Shown: piece by piece, positions 8,486-19,389 of the stretch
How positions within the stretch are numbered: position 1 is the stretch's first letter
Layout: each line of letters begins with the position of its first letter
Assembly (NCBI RefSeq): GCF_900104775.1
Contig: NZ_FNSA01000003.1
Span: forward strand, 2,294,001 to 2,358,000
Direction of reading: 5' to 3'
Length of the DNA: 64,000 bases
Origin: Tsukamurella tyrosinosolvens
GTDB lineage: Bacteria > Actinomycetota > Actinomycetes > Mycobacteriales > Mycobacteriaceae
Notes under the pieces: generated by a model
Databases searched by the model: none
Seen by the model: only the letters and a program-made list of their open reading frames with translations
Told to the model about the DNA's origin: nothing
Made by a program: the position numbers and the translations under genes

Positions 8486-9175
8486 TCAAGTCTCAGGCCT
8501 TGCGGGCATGCGGGCGTCGAGGAGCAGCCCTGCGATGCCCGTCGCCATGAGGGCGCCGCTGATCACCACGAGCCACGGTGAGGATTCCCCGGTCAGCGCG
8601 TCGCCCAACAGCACGACGGCGATGGTGCCGGGCGCGAGCCCCGCGACCGTCGCACCGAAGTACGGCCAGAACCGCACCGGCGAGAGCGCGGACGCGTAGT
8701 TGACGAGCGAGAACGGCGCCGCCGCGATGAGCCGCAGCGACCCGACGGCAAGCCACCCGCGGGCCCGGAGCCGGGCGGCGATCGGCGCGTAGGCGCGGTG
8801 CTCCCGGGCCCGCGCGATCACCCGCGACGGGTGGCGCCGGTCGATCTCGCGGACGCCGAGGAAGGCGATCGACGCCGCGACCGTCGACGCCGCCATGCAC
8901 ACCGCGATCCCCACGACGGGCCCGAACAGGAATCCCGCCGAGACGGTGAAGACGGTCCGCGGGATCGGGAACACCGTGACGACCGCGTGCGCGAGGAAGA
9001 AGAGGGCGAGGAACCAGGGCCCCGTCGAATCCGCCCAGGCCCGGATCGTGGCCGCGCCGGGGTGCGGCAGCAGCATGCCGAGCGCGACGAGCCCGAGGAT
9101 CACGGCGCCACCGACGACCGCTCGGACCAGCAGCCCGCGGTCGCCGGGCCGGATCCGAGATTCGTTGGCACCCAC
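8486..9175 (-). CDS. TVP38/TMEM64 (VTT domain) membrane protein
   Basis: 229-residue DedA-superfamily protein. About six hydrophobic segments flank the VTT core (about residues 65-190) with FPIPRTVFTVSAGFLFGPVVG and the reentrant-loop sequence RLIAAAPFSLVNYASAL. Family members are thought to handle membrane lipids or proton-coupled transport; no specific substrate can be read. The GTG start at 9175 has a TAGGGT box (9182-9187 on this strand) exactly 6 nt upstream, suggesting a leaderless transcript. Divergent from mutA. Confidence 0.85.
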   Translation of the reverse strand: MGANESRIRPGDRGLLVRAVVGGAVILGLVALGMLLPHPGAATIRAWADSTGPWFLALFFLAHAVVTVFPIPRTVFTVSAGFLFGPVVGIAVCMAASTVAASIAFLGVREIDRRHPSRVIARAREHRAYAPIAARLRARGWLAVGSLRLIAAAPFSLVNYASALSPVRFWPYFGATVAGLAPGTIAVVLLGDALTGESSPWLVVISGALMATGIAGLLLDARMPARPET

Positions 9176-9181
9176 GGGACG

Positions 9182-9187
9182 ACCCTA
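9182..9187 (-). promoter_or_regulatory. -10 box TAGGGT, leaderless VTT gene
   Basis: Ends 6 nt before the GTG at 9175 on the minus strand. Confidence 0.5.
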
Positions 9188-9295
9188 CTGGGGCGTAGCA
9201 AGAGCAATCGGTTAACGTGGGTTCTCGGACGCCGTTGTGACGCGACGGCGGGTGCGCGGCCGTGCGTGTGCGCGGCCACAGGTGAGGAGGCCCAC

Positions 9296-11089
9296 GTGGT
9301 GGACAGTCCCTACGACGCATGGCGCGAGTCCGTCGGCGCCGTGCTCGCGAAGTCGCGCGGCGGCACGCCGCCCGAGGATCCGATCGCCGCACTGACGACT
9401 CCCACCGAGGACGACGGCGTGCAGGTCGCGCCGCTGTACTCGCAGCGCGACGAGCTGCCCGAGGCGCCGCTGCCCGGCGCCTTCCCGTTCGTGCGCGGCG
9501 GCAACCCCACCCCGGACGTGCGGCTGGGCTGGAAGGTCGCGGAGCGCTTCGACGGCACCACCGACGCCGCGGACGTGCTGGGGGCGCTGGAGTCCGGTGC
9601 GAGCGCGCTGTGGCTCACCCGGCCCGATCCCGCGCCGCTCCTCGAGGGCGTCTACCCGGACATGGCGCCGATCCTGCTCACCGCGGGCGGTCGCGCCGCG
9701 GACGCGGCGGCGCAGGTCTACGCCGCGCTCGACAGGGCCGCCGAGTCCGACGCCTACCGCGCCGACCTGGTCCGGGTCAGCCTCGGCGCCGCGCCGCTGA
9801 CCTCGCAGGTCGTCGGCCGCGCCGACGTCTCCGTCGACGAGGCGCTCGACCTGGCCCGCGCGGCGGACGCGCGCACCGAGGACGTCCGCGCCCTCCTGGT
9901 CGACGGCGCCGACCTCCACAACGCCGGCGCCACGGCCGCGCAGGAGCTGGGCCTGACGGCGGCCGCCGCGCTCGACCAGGTCCGCGCGCTCACCGCGGCG
10001 GGCCTGACCACCGCCGCCGCCCTGAACCAGCTCACGATCCGCCTGGCCGCGACCGACGACCAGTTCCTCACCCTCGCGAAGATCCGCGCCTGGCGCACCG
10101 TCTGGGCCCGCGTCGCGCAGCATCTCGGCGCGCCCGAGGCCGGGAACGCGCCCGTGCACGCCGTCACCTCGCTGGCCGCGACGACGCAGCGCGATCCGTG
10201 GGTGAACCTGCTCCGCACCACCGTCGCCGCCTTCGGCGCGGGCCTGGGCGGCGCCGACTACGTCACCACCCTCGACTACGACGAGGCCCTGCCCGGTGGC
10301 GTCGAGGGCTACTCGCCCGCCTTCGCCCGACGCATCGCCCGCAACACGCAGCTGCTGCTGCTCGAGGAATCGAACCTCGGCCGCGTCGTCGATCCCGGCG
10401 CGGGCTCGTGGCACGTCGAGTCGCTCACCGACGACCTCGCGCGCGCGGCGTGGGGCGTCTTCCAGTCCACCGAGGCCGCGGGTGGCTTCGCCCGCGGTGC
10501 CGCCGAGGAGACGATCGCGGCGCAGCTCGGCGAGTCCGCCGACCGTCGCGACGCCGCCGTCGCCCGGCGCGCCAAGAAGCTCACCGGCGTCAACGAGTTC
10601 CCCAACCTGGCCGAGCCGCCCGTGGCACCGTCGGCCGCGACGAACGGCCCCGTCGTGCGGTCGTACGCCGCGCCCTTCGAGGCGCTGCGGGCCCGCTCCG
10701 ACGCCTTCCTGCGCGAGCACGGCGTCCGCCCGCGGATCCGGATGGTGACCATCGGCACCGTCGCGCAGCACAACGGCCGGTCGACCTTCCTGACCAACCT
10801 GCTCGCCTCCGGCGGCATCGAGACGGTGCTGGACGCTGCCGAGCAGGCCGCCGGCGCCGCCACGCTCGACGGCACGGCGGGTGCGGCGATCGCCGCGCTG
10901 GCCGGCTCCGACGCGGGGTACGCCGCCGAGGGCGAGGCCCTGGCCCGCTCCCTGCGCGACGAGGGTGCGCTCGTGCTGCTCGCGGGCGCGCCGGGCACCG
11001 TCGACGACGGCCTCATCGACATCTACCTGCACGCGAAGATCGACGCCGCCGCAGCGCTCGACGATCTGCTGACCCGGCTGGGGGCATGA
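9296..11089 (+). CDS. mutA: Methylmalonyl-CoA mutase small subunit
   Basis: 597-residue non-catalytic (beta) subunit of the heterodimeric B12-dependent mutase that interconverts methylmalonyl-CoA and succinyl-CoA. The TIM-barrel domain spans about residues 60-420 and contains [10 protein letters not shown] and a [18 protein letters not shown] segment parallel to the large subunit. The C-terminal flavodoxin-like domain lacks the DxHxxG cobalamin motif, as expected. The GTG at 9296 lies 5 nt after GAGGAGG (9284-9290); GTG 9299 is also possible. The stop is 1 bp before mutB. Confidence 0.93.
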   Translation: MVDSPYDAWRESVGAVLAKSRGGTPPEDPIAALTTPTEDDGVQVAPLYSQRDELPEAPLPGAFPFVRGGNPTPDVRLGWKVAERFDGTTDAADVLGALESGASALWLTRPDPAPLLEGVYPDMAPILLTAGGRAADAAAQVYAALDRAAESDAYRADLVRVSLGAAPLTSQVVGRADVSVDEALDLARAADARTEDVRALLVDGADLHNAGATAAQELGLTAAAALDQVRALTAAGLTTAAALNQLTIRLAATDDQFLTLAKIRAWRTVWARVAQHLGAPEAGNAPVHAVTSLAATTQRDPWVNLLRTTVAAFGAGLGGADYVTTLDYDEALPGGVEGYSPAFARRIARNTQLLLLEESNLGRVVDPGAGSWHVESLTDDLARAAWGVFQSTEAAGGFARGAAEETIAAQLGESADRRDAAVARRAKKLTGVNEFPNLAEPPVAPSAATNGPVVRSYAAPFEALRARSDAFLREHGVRPRIRMVTIGTVAQHNGRSTFLTNLLASGGIETVLDAAEQAAGAATLDGTAGAAIAALAGSDAGYAAEGEALARSLRDEGALVLLAGAPGTVDDGLIDIYLHAKIDAAAALDDLLTRLGA

Positions 11090-11090
11090 G

Positions 11091-13318
<2,228 letters not shown>

Positions 13319-13322
<4 letters not shown>

Positions 13323-14302
13323 TCACCGTCGCCGAACTCGCGGACGGGGTCCGGGCCGACAAGCGCGCCGTGCTGGCGCGCGCCATCACCCTCGTCGAGT
13401 CCCGGCGCCCCGACCATCAGGCCCTCGCCCAGGAGCTGCTGCTCGCGGTGACGCCGGGACCGGACGCGCCGATCGCCACCCGCGTGGGGATCACCGGCGT
13501 GCCCGGGGTGGGGAAGTCGACCACCATCGAGGCCCTGGGCAACCACCTGATCTCGTTGGGGCACAAGGTCGCCGTGCTCGCCGTGGACCCGTCGTCCACG
13601 CGGAGCGGCGGATCCATCCTGGGCGACAAGACGCGCATGGGCACCCTCGCCGTGAACCCGCGCGCGTACATCCGGCCGTCGCCCACCTCGGGCACGCTCG
13701 GCGGGGTCGCGAAGGCCACCCGCGAGACGATGGTGCTCATGGAGGCCGCCGGCTTCGACGTGATCCTGGTCGAGACCGTCGGCGTCGGGCAGTCCGAGGT
13801 CACCGTCGCGAACATGGTGGACACGTTCACCTTCCTCACGCTGGCCCGCACCGGCGACCAGCTGCAGGGCATCAAGAAGGGCGTGCTCGAGCTCGCCGAC
13901 GTGGTGGCGGTCAACAAGGCCGACGGGGATCACGTCGTCGAGGCGCGCGTCGCCGCCCGCGAGCTGTCGAGCGCGCTGCGCCTGATCCACCCGCGCGGCT
14001 CCCTCTGGCGCCCGCCCGTGCTCACGCAGAGCGCCGTCGAGGGCACAGGCATCCCCGAGTTCTGGGACGCCGTGCTCCGGCACCGCAGCACGCTGCAGGA
14101 GGCGGGGGAGTTCGACCGCCGCCGCCGGCAGCAGCAGGTCGACTGGACCTGGACGATGGTCCGGGACGCGATCCTCGGGCGGGTCGAGCATTCCGACGGT
14201 GTCCGGTCCGTCCGGTTCGGCGTCGAGGCGTCGGTGCAGGACGGCTCGCTGACGCCGGCCCTCGCCGCGCAGCGGATCCTCGACGCCTTCGACGGCCGCT
14301 GA
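13319..14302 (+). CDS. meaB: Methylmalonyl-CoA mutase G-protein chaperone MeaB
   Basis: 327-residue G3E-family GTPase (ArgK/MeaB) that gates adenosylcobalamin loading and protects the mutase. Walker A is GVPGVGKST (residues 60-68), switch region [19 protein letters not shown], Walker [13 protein letters not shown], and guanine specificity NKAD. The GTG start overlaps the mutB stop by 4 nt, so stoichiometry with the mutase is probably set by coupling. Its 3' end faces the LuxR-type gene with only 5 bp between. Confidence 0.95.
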
Positions 14303-14307
14303 GCGCG

Positions 14308-14970
14308 TCAGGGTAGGAGGCGATCGCGGGCCGCGGTGGCCACGGCGGCGGCGCGGTTCGAGACGCCGAGCTTGGCGAAGATGTGCTCGACGTGTGTGCC
14401 GACCGTCGACGGGGCGATCCCCAGCGTTCCCGCGATGCGGCGGTTGGTCGCGCCGTCGGCCAGGAGCCGCAGCACGTCGAGTTCCCGCCGCGTCAAGGCC
14501 GCGCTCGACGGTTCCGTGGCGCTCCGCGCGAGCTCGACCAGCTGCGGCCGCAGGCACGCCAGGAATCCGCGGGCGTGCGACGGGACGTCGGGGCTGTCGA
14601 AGCTGAGGTGCATCGCGCCGATCAGTTCGGCGCCTCGTGTGAGCGCCATCGATGTTCCCTCGCGGAATCCGGCGGGCGTGAGCAGCGACCGGGCGGTGGC
14701 CCCGTTCCGGAAGCCGGGGAGGTCCGCCCAGAACAGCGTGCGCTCGGGCGCCGCGACCACCGCCGCGAATCCGGGGTCGGTCTCCACGAACTCGGTGAAG
14801 AGGAATCTCTCGACCGGAGCGCGGTAGCCCCAGGTGATCAGGGGCAGCATCGCCGCCCGGGCGGACGGCCGATACCCCAGGGCCCCGGCGGCGCTGGGTA
14901 GGGCCGCGCGGGTGAGCTCGATGAGCCACTCGACGCGGTCCTGCAGGGCCGCCGGGGACAGGGTCATCAC
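14308..14970 (-). CDS. LuxR-family HTH regulator with GAF-like N-terminus
   Basis: 220 residues. The C-terminal 65 residues form a LuxR/GerE helix-turn-helix with LTRRELDVLRLLADGATNRRIAGTLGIAPSTVGTHVEHIFAKLGV split across the typical scaffold. The N-terminal about 145 residues resemble a GAF-type sensor, but no ligand residues can be assigned. It has no receiver domain, so it is not a phosphorelay response regulator. It lies 51 bp upstream of the start-distal end of the amidase gene's 3' end on the same strand, so co-transcription with the amidase is possible. A second ATG at 14967 is an equal start candidate. Confidence 0.8.
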   Translation of the reverse strand: MMTLSPAALQDRVEWLIELTRAALPSAAGALGYRPSARAAMLPLITWGYRAPVERFLFTEFVETDPGFAAVVAAPERTLFWADLPGFRNGATARSLLTPAGFREGTSMALTRGAELIGAMHLSFDSPDVPSHARGFLACLRPQLVELARSATEPSSAALTRRELDVLRLLADGATNRRIAGTLGIAPSTVGTHVEHIFAKLGVSNRAAAVATAARDRLLP

Positions 14971-14982
14971 GTCATTGTGGCG

Positions 14983-16419
14983 TCATTCGGCGAGCGCTGG
15001 GGTGGTATCGGCCCACGGGTTCACCCGTTCGAGGACCGCCCCGACGCCGAGGACGACCGCGTCGGCGTGGTGGCCGCCCGCGATCTGCAGTCCCACCGGC
15101 AGCCCGTCGGCCGTGAACCCCGCGGGCACGGTCAGTGCGGGCGCGGTGAGCATGTTGTACGGGTAGGTGAGCAGCCATCCGAGGAGCCGGCGCCGGAGCG
15201 ATTCGCCGTCGAGCCACTCGGGGGCGAATCGGTCGTTGGGGAACGCCGCCGTCGAGAGCGTCGGCGAGATCAGCACGTCGTAGTCCTGCATGAACGCGGC
15301 GTACGTGTCCCACATCGCGCCGCGGTACAGGTCGGCGCGCCCCACATCGACGCCGGTGAGGCGCTCGCCCTCGCGCAAGAGCTCGATCAGCTCGTCGTCG
15401 ACGGTGCCGCGGGCGGCCTCCCAGTCGAGGAGGTCGTGCTCTGCGGCGAAGCCGGGCACCCAGACGCCGTTCCACATCGCCTCCTCGGGATCGCCCCAGG
15501 CGGGCGTGGCCTCGGTCACCGTGGCGCCGGCGGCCGCGAGCCGGTCGACGGCGGCGGCGCAGATCCGCGCGACCTCGGGGTCGACCCGCCCGAAGCCCAG
15601 GTCGGGGGAGTATGCGATCCGAAGGCCCTCCGCCGTCGCCTCCCGCACGGCGGAGACGAACGACGGGCCGGTCCGGGGGAAGGACATAGGATCGCGGCTG
15701 TCGGCGCCCGAGATCACATCGAGCATGAGGGCCGCGTCCTCGACGGTCCGCGTGATGGGGCCGTGGTACGCCCACTCGTAGTAGCGTCCGGCGAGGATCG
15801 TCTGGGGGATGAGTCCAGCGGTCGGTTTGAGACCGACGACGCCGCACAGGGCCGCGGGTATGCGGACGGAGCCGGCCCCGTCGCTCCCCTCGGCGAGGGG
15901 ACCGAGCCCCGCCGCCACGGCCGCGGCCGCGCCGCCCGACGAGCCGCCGGGCGTGTAGCCGGTGCGCCACGGGTTCTGGGTGGGGCCGAACAGGTGATTG
16001 TCGGTGCCGCCGTAGTAGCCGGACTCGGGGGTGTTGGTGCGCCCCAGGAAGAGCCCGCCCGCAGCGGTGAGCCGCTCCACGATCGGCGCGTCCGCCTCGG
16101 CCACCTGGTCCTTCATCGGCAGCATTCCGAAGGTGAGCGGAAGCCCCTTCTGCGCGGTGAGGTCCTTGATCGTGTACGGCACGCCGCCGAGCGGCCCGAG
16201 GTCCTCGCCCGCGGCGCGGCGCCGGTCGAGTTCCGCGGCGTCGGCGCGGACCTGCTCGGCGTCGAAATGGACGATCGCGTTGATCGCCGGATTGATCCGC
16301 TCGACCCGCTCGATCGCGGCGTCGGCGATCGCACCGACGGAGACGCTGCCGTCGGCGACCCGGGCGGCGAGTTCGGTGGCGCTGGTCCACGCGAGGTCGA
16401 TGGCATCGGAGGTGGTCAT
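14983..16419 (-). CDS. Amidase-signature hydrolase
   Basis: 478-residue amidase with the full Ser-cisSer-Lys triad: Lys85 in YTIKDL, Ser160 in GGSSGG and nucleophile Ser184 in DGAGSVRIPA. It hydrolyses an amide, possibly a 6-aminohexanoate-cyclic-dimer or aryl-acylamide type compound; the substrate is not predictable. Cytoplasmic, with no signal peptide. The ATG at 16419 has AAGGAG about 8 nt upstream, so I prefer it over the longer open frame that continues to 16596. It is divergent from the flavodoxin-like gene. Confidence 0.88.
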   Translation of the reverse strand: MTTSDAIDLAWTSATELAARVADGSVSVGAIADAAIERVERINPAINAIVHFDAEQVRADAAELDRRRAAGEDLGPLGGVPYTIKDLTAQKGLPLTFGMLPMKDQVAEADAPIVERLTAAGGLFLGRTNTPESGYYGGTDNHLFGPTQNPWRTGYTPGGSSGGAAAAVAAGLGPLAEGSDGAGSVRIPAALCGVVGLKPTAGLIPQTILAGRYYEWAYHGPITRTVEDAALMLDVISGADSRDPMSFPRTGPSFVSAVREATAEGLRIAYSPDLGFGRVDPEVARICAAAVDRLAAAGATVTEATPAWGDPEEAMWNGVWVPGFAAEHDLLDWEAARGTVDDELIELLREGERLTGVDVGRADLYRGAMWDTYAAFMQDYDVLISPTLSTAAFPNDRFAPEWLDGESLRRRLLGWLLTYPYNMLTAPALTVPAGFTADGLPVGLQIAGGHHADAVVLGVGAVLERVNPWADTTPALAE

Positions 16420-16586
16420 GGTGGCTCCTTCTCTCTGGTCCGGTTCGAACGCTAGGCAGGGGCCCGCCGCGGGGGTATCGGACGAACACCCGATACCGAC
16501 CGATGTCCGGACCGGATACCGTGCGCACCCGGCGCGGGCCGCGGTGGCCCGGAGCGGCGGCCGCGGATCCGTGTCACGATGGGGCC

Positions 16587-17054
16587 ATGTCGGCACTGGT
16601 GATCTGCGCGTCCTCCCACCACGGCAACACCCGGAAGGTGGCCGATCGAATCGGCGGGGTGCTGGGCGCGCCGGTGCTGGCGCCGAGCGAGGTCACGGCG
16701 GACCAGATCGACGCCGCCGACCTGGTCGGCTTCGGCTCGGGCGTGTACTGGATGTCCTTCGACCCCGAGCTGGTCCGGCTCGTGCGCGGCCTCGCCGCGA
16801 AGCCGCGCGGCACGGCCTTCGTCTACGCCACCAGCGGCCTGCCCGAGACGCCGCTGCGCCGGTACACCCGCACGCTCGCCGATCAGCTCACCACGGCGGG
16901 ATTCCGGGTCGCGCCGGAGGTCTTCCACTGCCGCGGCCTCGACACGATGGGGCCGTTCGCGCTGGTCGGCGGGATGAACAAGGGGCGCCCCGCCGCGACG
17001 GACCTCGCCGCAGCGGAGGACTTCGCCCGCCGGTTGCAGGAGCGACAGCCCTAA
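16587..17054 (+). CDS. Flavodoxin-like protein
   Basis: 155-residue FMN-binding flavodoxin-fold protein. The N-terminal strand ALVICASSHHGNTRKVADRI gives the phosphate-binding loop; GFGSGVYWMSFDPEL and YATSGLPE correspond to the two isoalloxazine loops. It probably acts as an electron carrier or small quinone/flavin reductase. The start at 16587 aligns the first strand with the family; the longer frame from 16503 adds unrelated Arg-rich sequence. It lies upstream of the ThDP operon with a 59-bp gap, which contains that operon's own promoter box. Confidence 0.8.
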   Translation: MSALVICASSHHGNTRKVADRIGGVLGAPVLAPSEVTADQIDAADLVGFGSGVYWMSFDPELVRLVRGLAAKPRGTAFVYATSGLPETPLRRYTRTLADQLTTAGFRVAPEVFHCRGLDTMGPFALVGGMNKGRPAATDLAAAEDFARRLQERQP

Positions 17055-17100
17055 GCGGACGGTGTTCGCCTGCCCGGTTGTGAAGGGGGTCACACGGGCC

Positions 17101-17106
17101 TACTGT
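17101..17106 (+). promoter_or_regulatory. -10 box TACTGT of the ThDP operon
   Basis: TACTGT followed by 7 nt and the GTG at 17114, in a locally AT-rich patch (about 17100-17210) that stands out from the surroundings. Confidence 0.5.
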
Positions 17107-17113
17107 GATGTTT

Positions 17114-18760
17114 GTGACTTCAAGGGTCGCCGACCGGATTGCAAATGCTTTGTATGCCTATGGTTTTCGCCACGCATACGGTATTCATGGTGCCAATTCG
17201 GAGGACCTCTTCGCCGCGCTGCTCCGCGCGCCCTCGGACCGCCGCCTCACGGTGACCATCGCCAAGCACGAGTTCGGTGCCGGCGCCATGGCCGACGGCT
17301 CGGCCCGCATGACCGGCCGCCCGGGGTGCCTCATCGCGACCTCGGGCGGGGCCGCGATGAACTGCGTCCCCGCGCTCGCCGAGGCGCACCAGTCCCGCTC
17401 GCCCGTCCTCGCCCTGATCGGCAGCCCGTCGACCGCGGCCGAGGGACGCGGCGCCTTCCAGGACATGTGCGCCGCGCCGCGCACCGTCGACGCCCTCGCA
17501 GTCCTGCGCGGCGTCACCGGTTTCGCCGCCAAGGTCTCCGGCCCGGAGGACCTGGAACCCGCGCTCGACGGTGCCTTCGCCGCCTTGGAACAGGGCCTGC
17601 CCGCGGCGCTCCTGCTGCCCAAGGACGTCCAACTCGCCGAGCACGCCGGACCGGTGGGCCGATCACCCGTCCCGCCCGGGCGGGCGGCACCGTCGGACGA
17701 GGTGATCCGCCTCGTCCGCGCGGCCCGCAGACCCCTGATCCTGCTCGGCGAGGCCGCTTCCCGCGCCCGGCTCGCCGAGCCGGTCGGGGAACTGGCCGCC
17801 GCCACGGGCGCCGTGATCGCCGTCGGGCCCAACGGCCGGGACGCCGCGCCGCCGACCGCCGTCGTGGGCGTCGCGGGCGTGATGGGACACCCGTCCGTCC
17901 CGCGGGTCGCCGCCGAGGCCGACCTCGTCCTCGCCGTCGGCACCGACCTCGATCTCATGGACCGCACCGGGCTCGACGAGGCGATGGACGTCACCTGCAC
18001 GGTGCACGTCGCCGCCGAGCAGCCGCTGCGCGAAGTCACGATCCACGAGCCCGCCCGCGACCTCTCCGCGTACACCCGGTCCCTGACGGCCGCCCTCGGC
18101 TCCCGCGTCCGCGCGCCCTGGACGGAGGCCGCCCCCGTTCCGATCACCGTGCCGAGGAACGACTCCGGGCTGATGACCTGCGCGGACGCCGTCGATGCGC
18201 TGGCCGCCGCCATCCCCGCCGACGCCCTCGTCTTCGCGGACGCCGGCAACGCCGGGGCCGCCGCGGTGCACCGCCTGCCCCTCGGCACCGGCGAGCGCTT
18301 CCTGGTCGCCCTGGGGATGGGCGGTATGGGCCACGGCATCGCGGCGGGCGTCGGCGCGGCGATCGCCACCGGCCGGCCCACGGTGATCCTCGCCGGCGAC
18401 GGCGCCTTCTTCATGCACGGCATGGAGATCCACACCGCCATCGAGGCGCAGGCACCGGTCCTCCTGGTGGTCCTCAACAACGACGCGCACGGCATGTGCG
18501 TGGTGCGCGAGGGCACGTTCTTCCCCGACCTGCCCAGCATCAACCGGTTCCGGCCCAGCCGCATCGCCGACGGCCTCGCCGCCATGTTCCCGTCCCTGCC
18601 CGTCCGCTCGGCCACCACGCCCGACGGTGCGCGGTCCGCCGCCGCCGAGCTGCTGGCCGGCGCGGGCCGCGGACCGTCGTGCCTGGAGATCGCGACCGAC
18701 CCCGCGGAGATACCGCCATTCGCAGCGCTGCTGCCCGACACCGCGAAGGAGAGGCAATGA
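17114..18760 (+). CDS. Thiamine-diphosphate enzyme, acetolactate-synthase-like
   Basis: 548-residue ThDP enzyme with the three-domain order PYR (1-165), central (about 185-310), PP (about 345-535). The activating Glu is Glu53 in AKHEFGAGAMADG. The ThDP/Mg motif runs from GDGAFFMHG to VVLNNDAHG. The closest groups are acetolactate synthase, benzoylformate decarboxylase and similar acyloin-forming or decarboxylating enzymes; key residues for any one reaction cannot be called. The GTG at 17114 is chosen because a TACTGT box lies 7 nt upstream and the family normally begins here; 17105 or 17108 are alternatives. ATGA overlap with the next gene. First gene of an unrecognised operon. Confidence 0.83.
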   Translation: MTSRVADRIANALYAYGFRHAYGIHGANSEDLFAALLRAPSDRRLTVTIAKHEFGAGAMADGSARMTGRPGCLIATSGGAAMNCVPALAEAHQSRSPVLALIGSPSTAAEGRGAFQDMCAAPRTVDALAVLRGVTGFAAKVSGPEDLEPALDGAFAALEQGLPAALLLPKDVQLAEHAGPVGRSPVPPGRAAPSDEVIRLVRAARRPLILLGEAASRARLAEPVGELAAATGAVIAVGPNGRDAAPPTAVVGVAGVMGHPSVPRVAAEADLVLAVGTDLDLMDRTGLDEAMDVTCTVHVAAEQPLREVTIHEPARDLSAYTRSLTAALGSRVRAPWTEAAPVPITVPRNDSGLMTCADAVDALAAAIPADALVFADAGNAGAAAVHRLPLGTGERFLVALGMGGMGHGIAAGVGAAIATGRPTVILAGDGAFFMHGMEIHTAIEAQAPVLLVVLNNDAHGMCVVREGTFFPDLPSINRFRPSRIADGLAAMFPSLPVRSATTPDGARSAAAELLAGAGRGPSCLEIATDPAEIPPFAALLPDTAKERQ

Positions 18761-19389
18761 TCCCCGTGATCGATATCGAGGGAACCATCCGGATCGAGAG
18801 CCACCCCCGCCCCGTGGCGCAGCCGATCCTCGTCGACCGCATGCGCTCGGTGTACCCGCACCAGCAGATCTACGGCGACTTCTGCCCCGTGCAGTCCTAC
18901 GTCGACGCCCCGCCGGACGAGCTCTACGACTGGCTCTCCGACACCCGCTCGCTCGAGGAGTGGACCTACAGCCTGCGCGGCTTCCGGGAGACCGACGAGG
19001 CCGGACTGTGGGTCGCGCGCGACATGCTCGGCGCCGACACCGAGATCTACACGCGGACCGTGGCACAGCCCGACGCGCGCACCGTCGACTACCACTGCGC
19101 CTGGGACCAGGGGAAGCACCTCTGGATGATCTACCTGATGCGGGTGGTCGACGCGCAGCTCGTCCTGAACCGGCCCGGCTCCGTGGTGCTGTGGGTCAAC
19201 TGCCACCACCCCTTCTACGACGAAAACCCGTACCCCGAGACGGCGCCGCCCGGCCGCCCGGTGTGGGTCGGCGACCTGTGGGACACCTTCGGAGCGGGGC
19301 ACCAGATGGAGCTCGAGAACCTCAAGGCCATCGCCGAGTACCGGCACGCGCACGGTGAGCCGGTCAAGCCCGAATGGATGACGTCGTGA
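18757..19389 (+). CDS. SRPBCC/START-like protein
   Basis: 210 residues, probably a START/Bet v1 fold (helix-grip): a segment YVDAPPDELYDWLSDTRSLEEWT (about 45-68) corresponds to the first helix and strand of polyketide-cyclase/SRPBCC proteins. Rich in Trp, Tyr and His, with CHHPFYDENPY near residue 150 that could bind metal. No signal peptide. ATGA-coupled to the ThDP gene and overlapping the KAS III-like gene, so it is likely a small-molecule-binding or cyclising partner in the same pathway. I do not recognise the precise family. Confidence 0.65.
   Translation: MIPVIDIEGTIRIESHPRPVAQPILVDRMRSVYPHQQIYGDFCPVQSYVDAPPDELYDWLSDTRSLEEWTYSLRGFRETDEAGLWVARDMLGADTEIYTRTVAQPDARTVDYHCAWDQGKHLWMIYLMRVVDAQLVLNRPGSVVLWVNCHHPFYDENPYPETAPPGRPVWVGDLWDTFGAGHQMELENLKAIAEYRHAHGEPVKPEWMTS

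Noticed and set aside
9176-9295. Cobalamin riboswitch before mutA
   Set aside because: No B12-box-like conserved sequence seen; 120 bp is too short for a full element.
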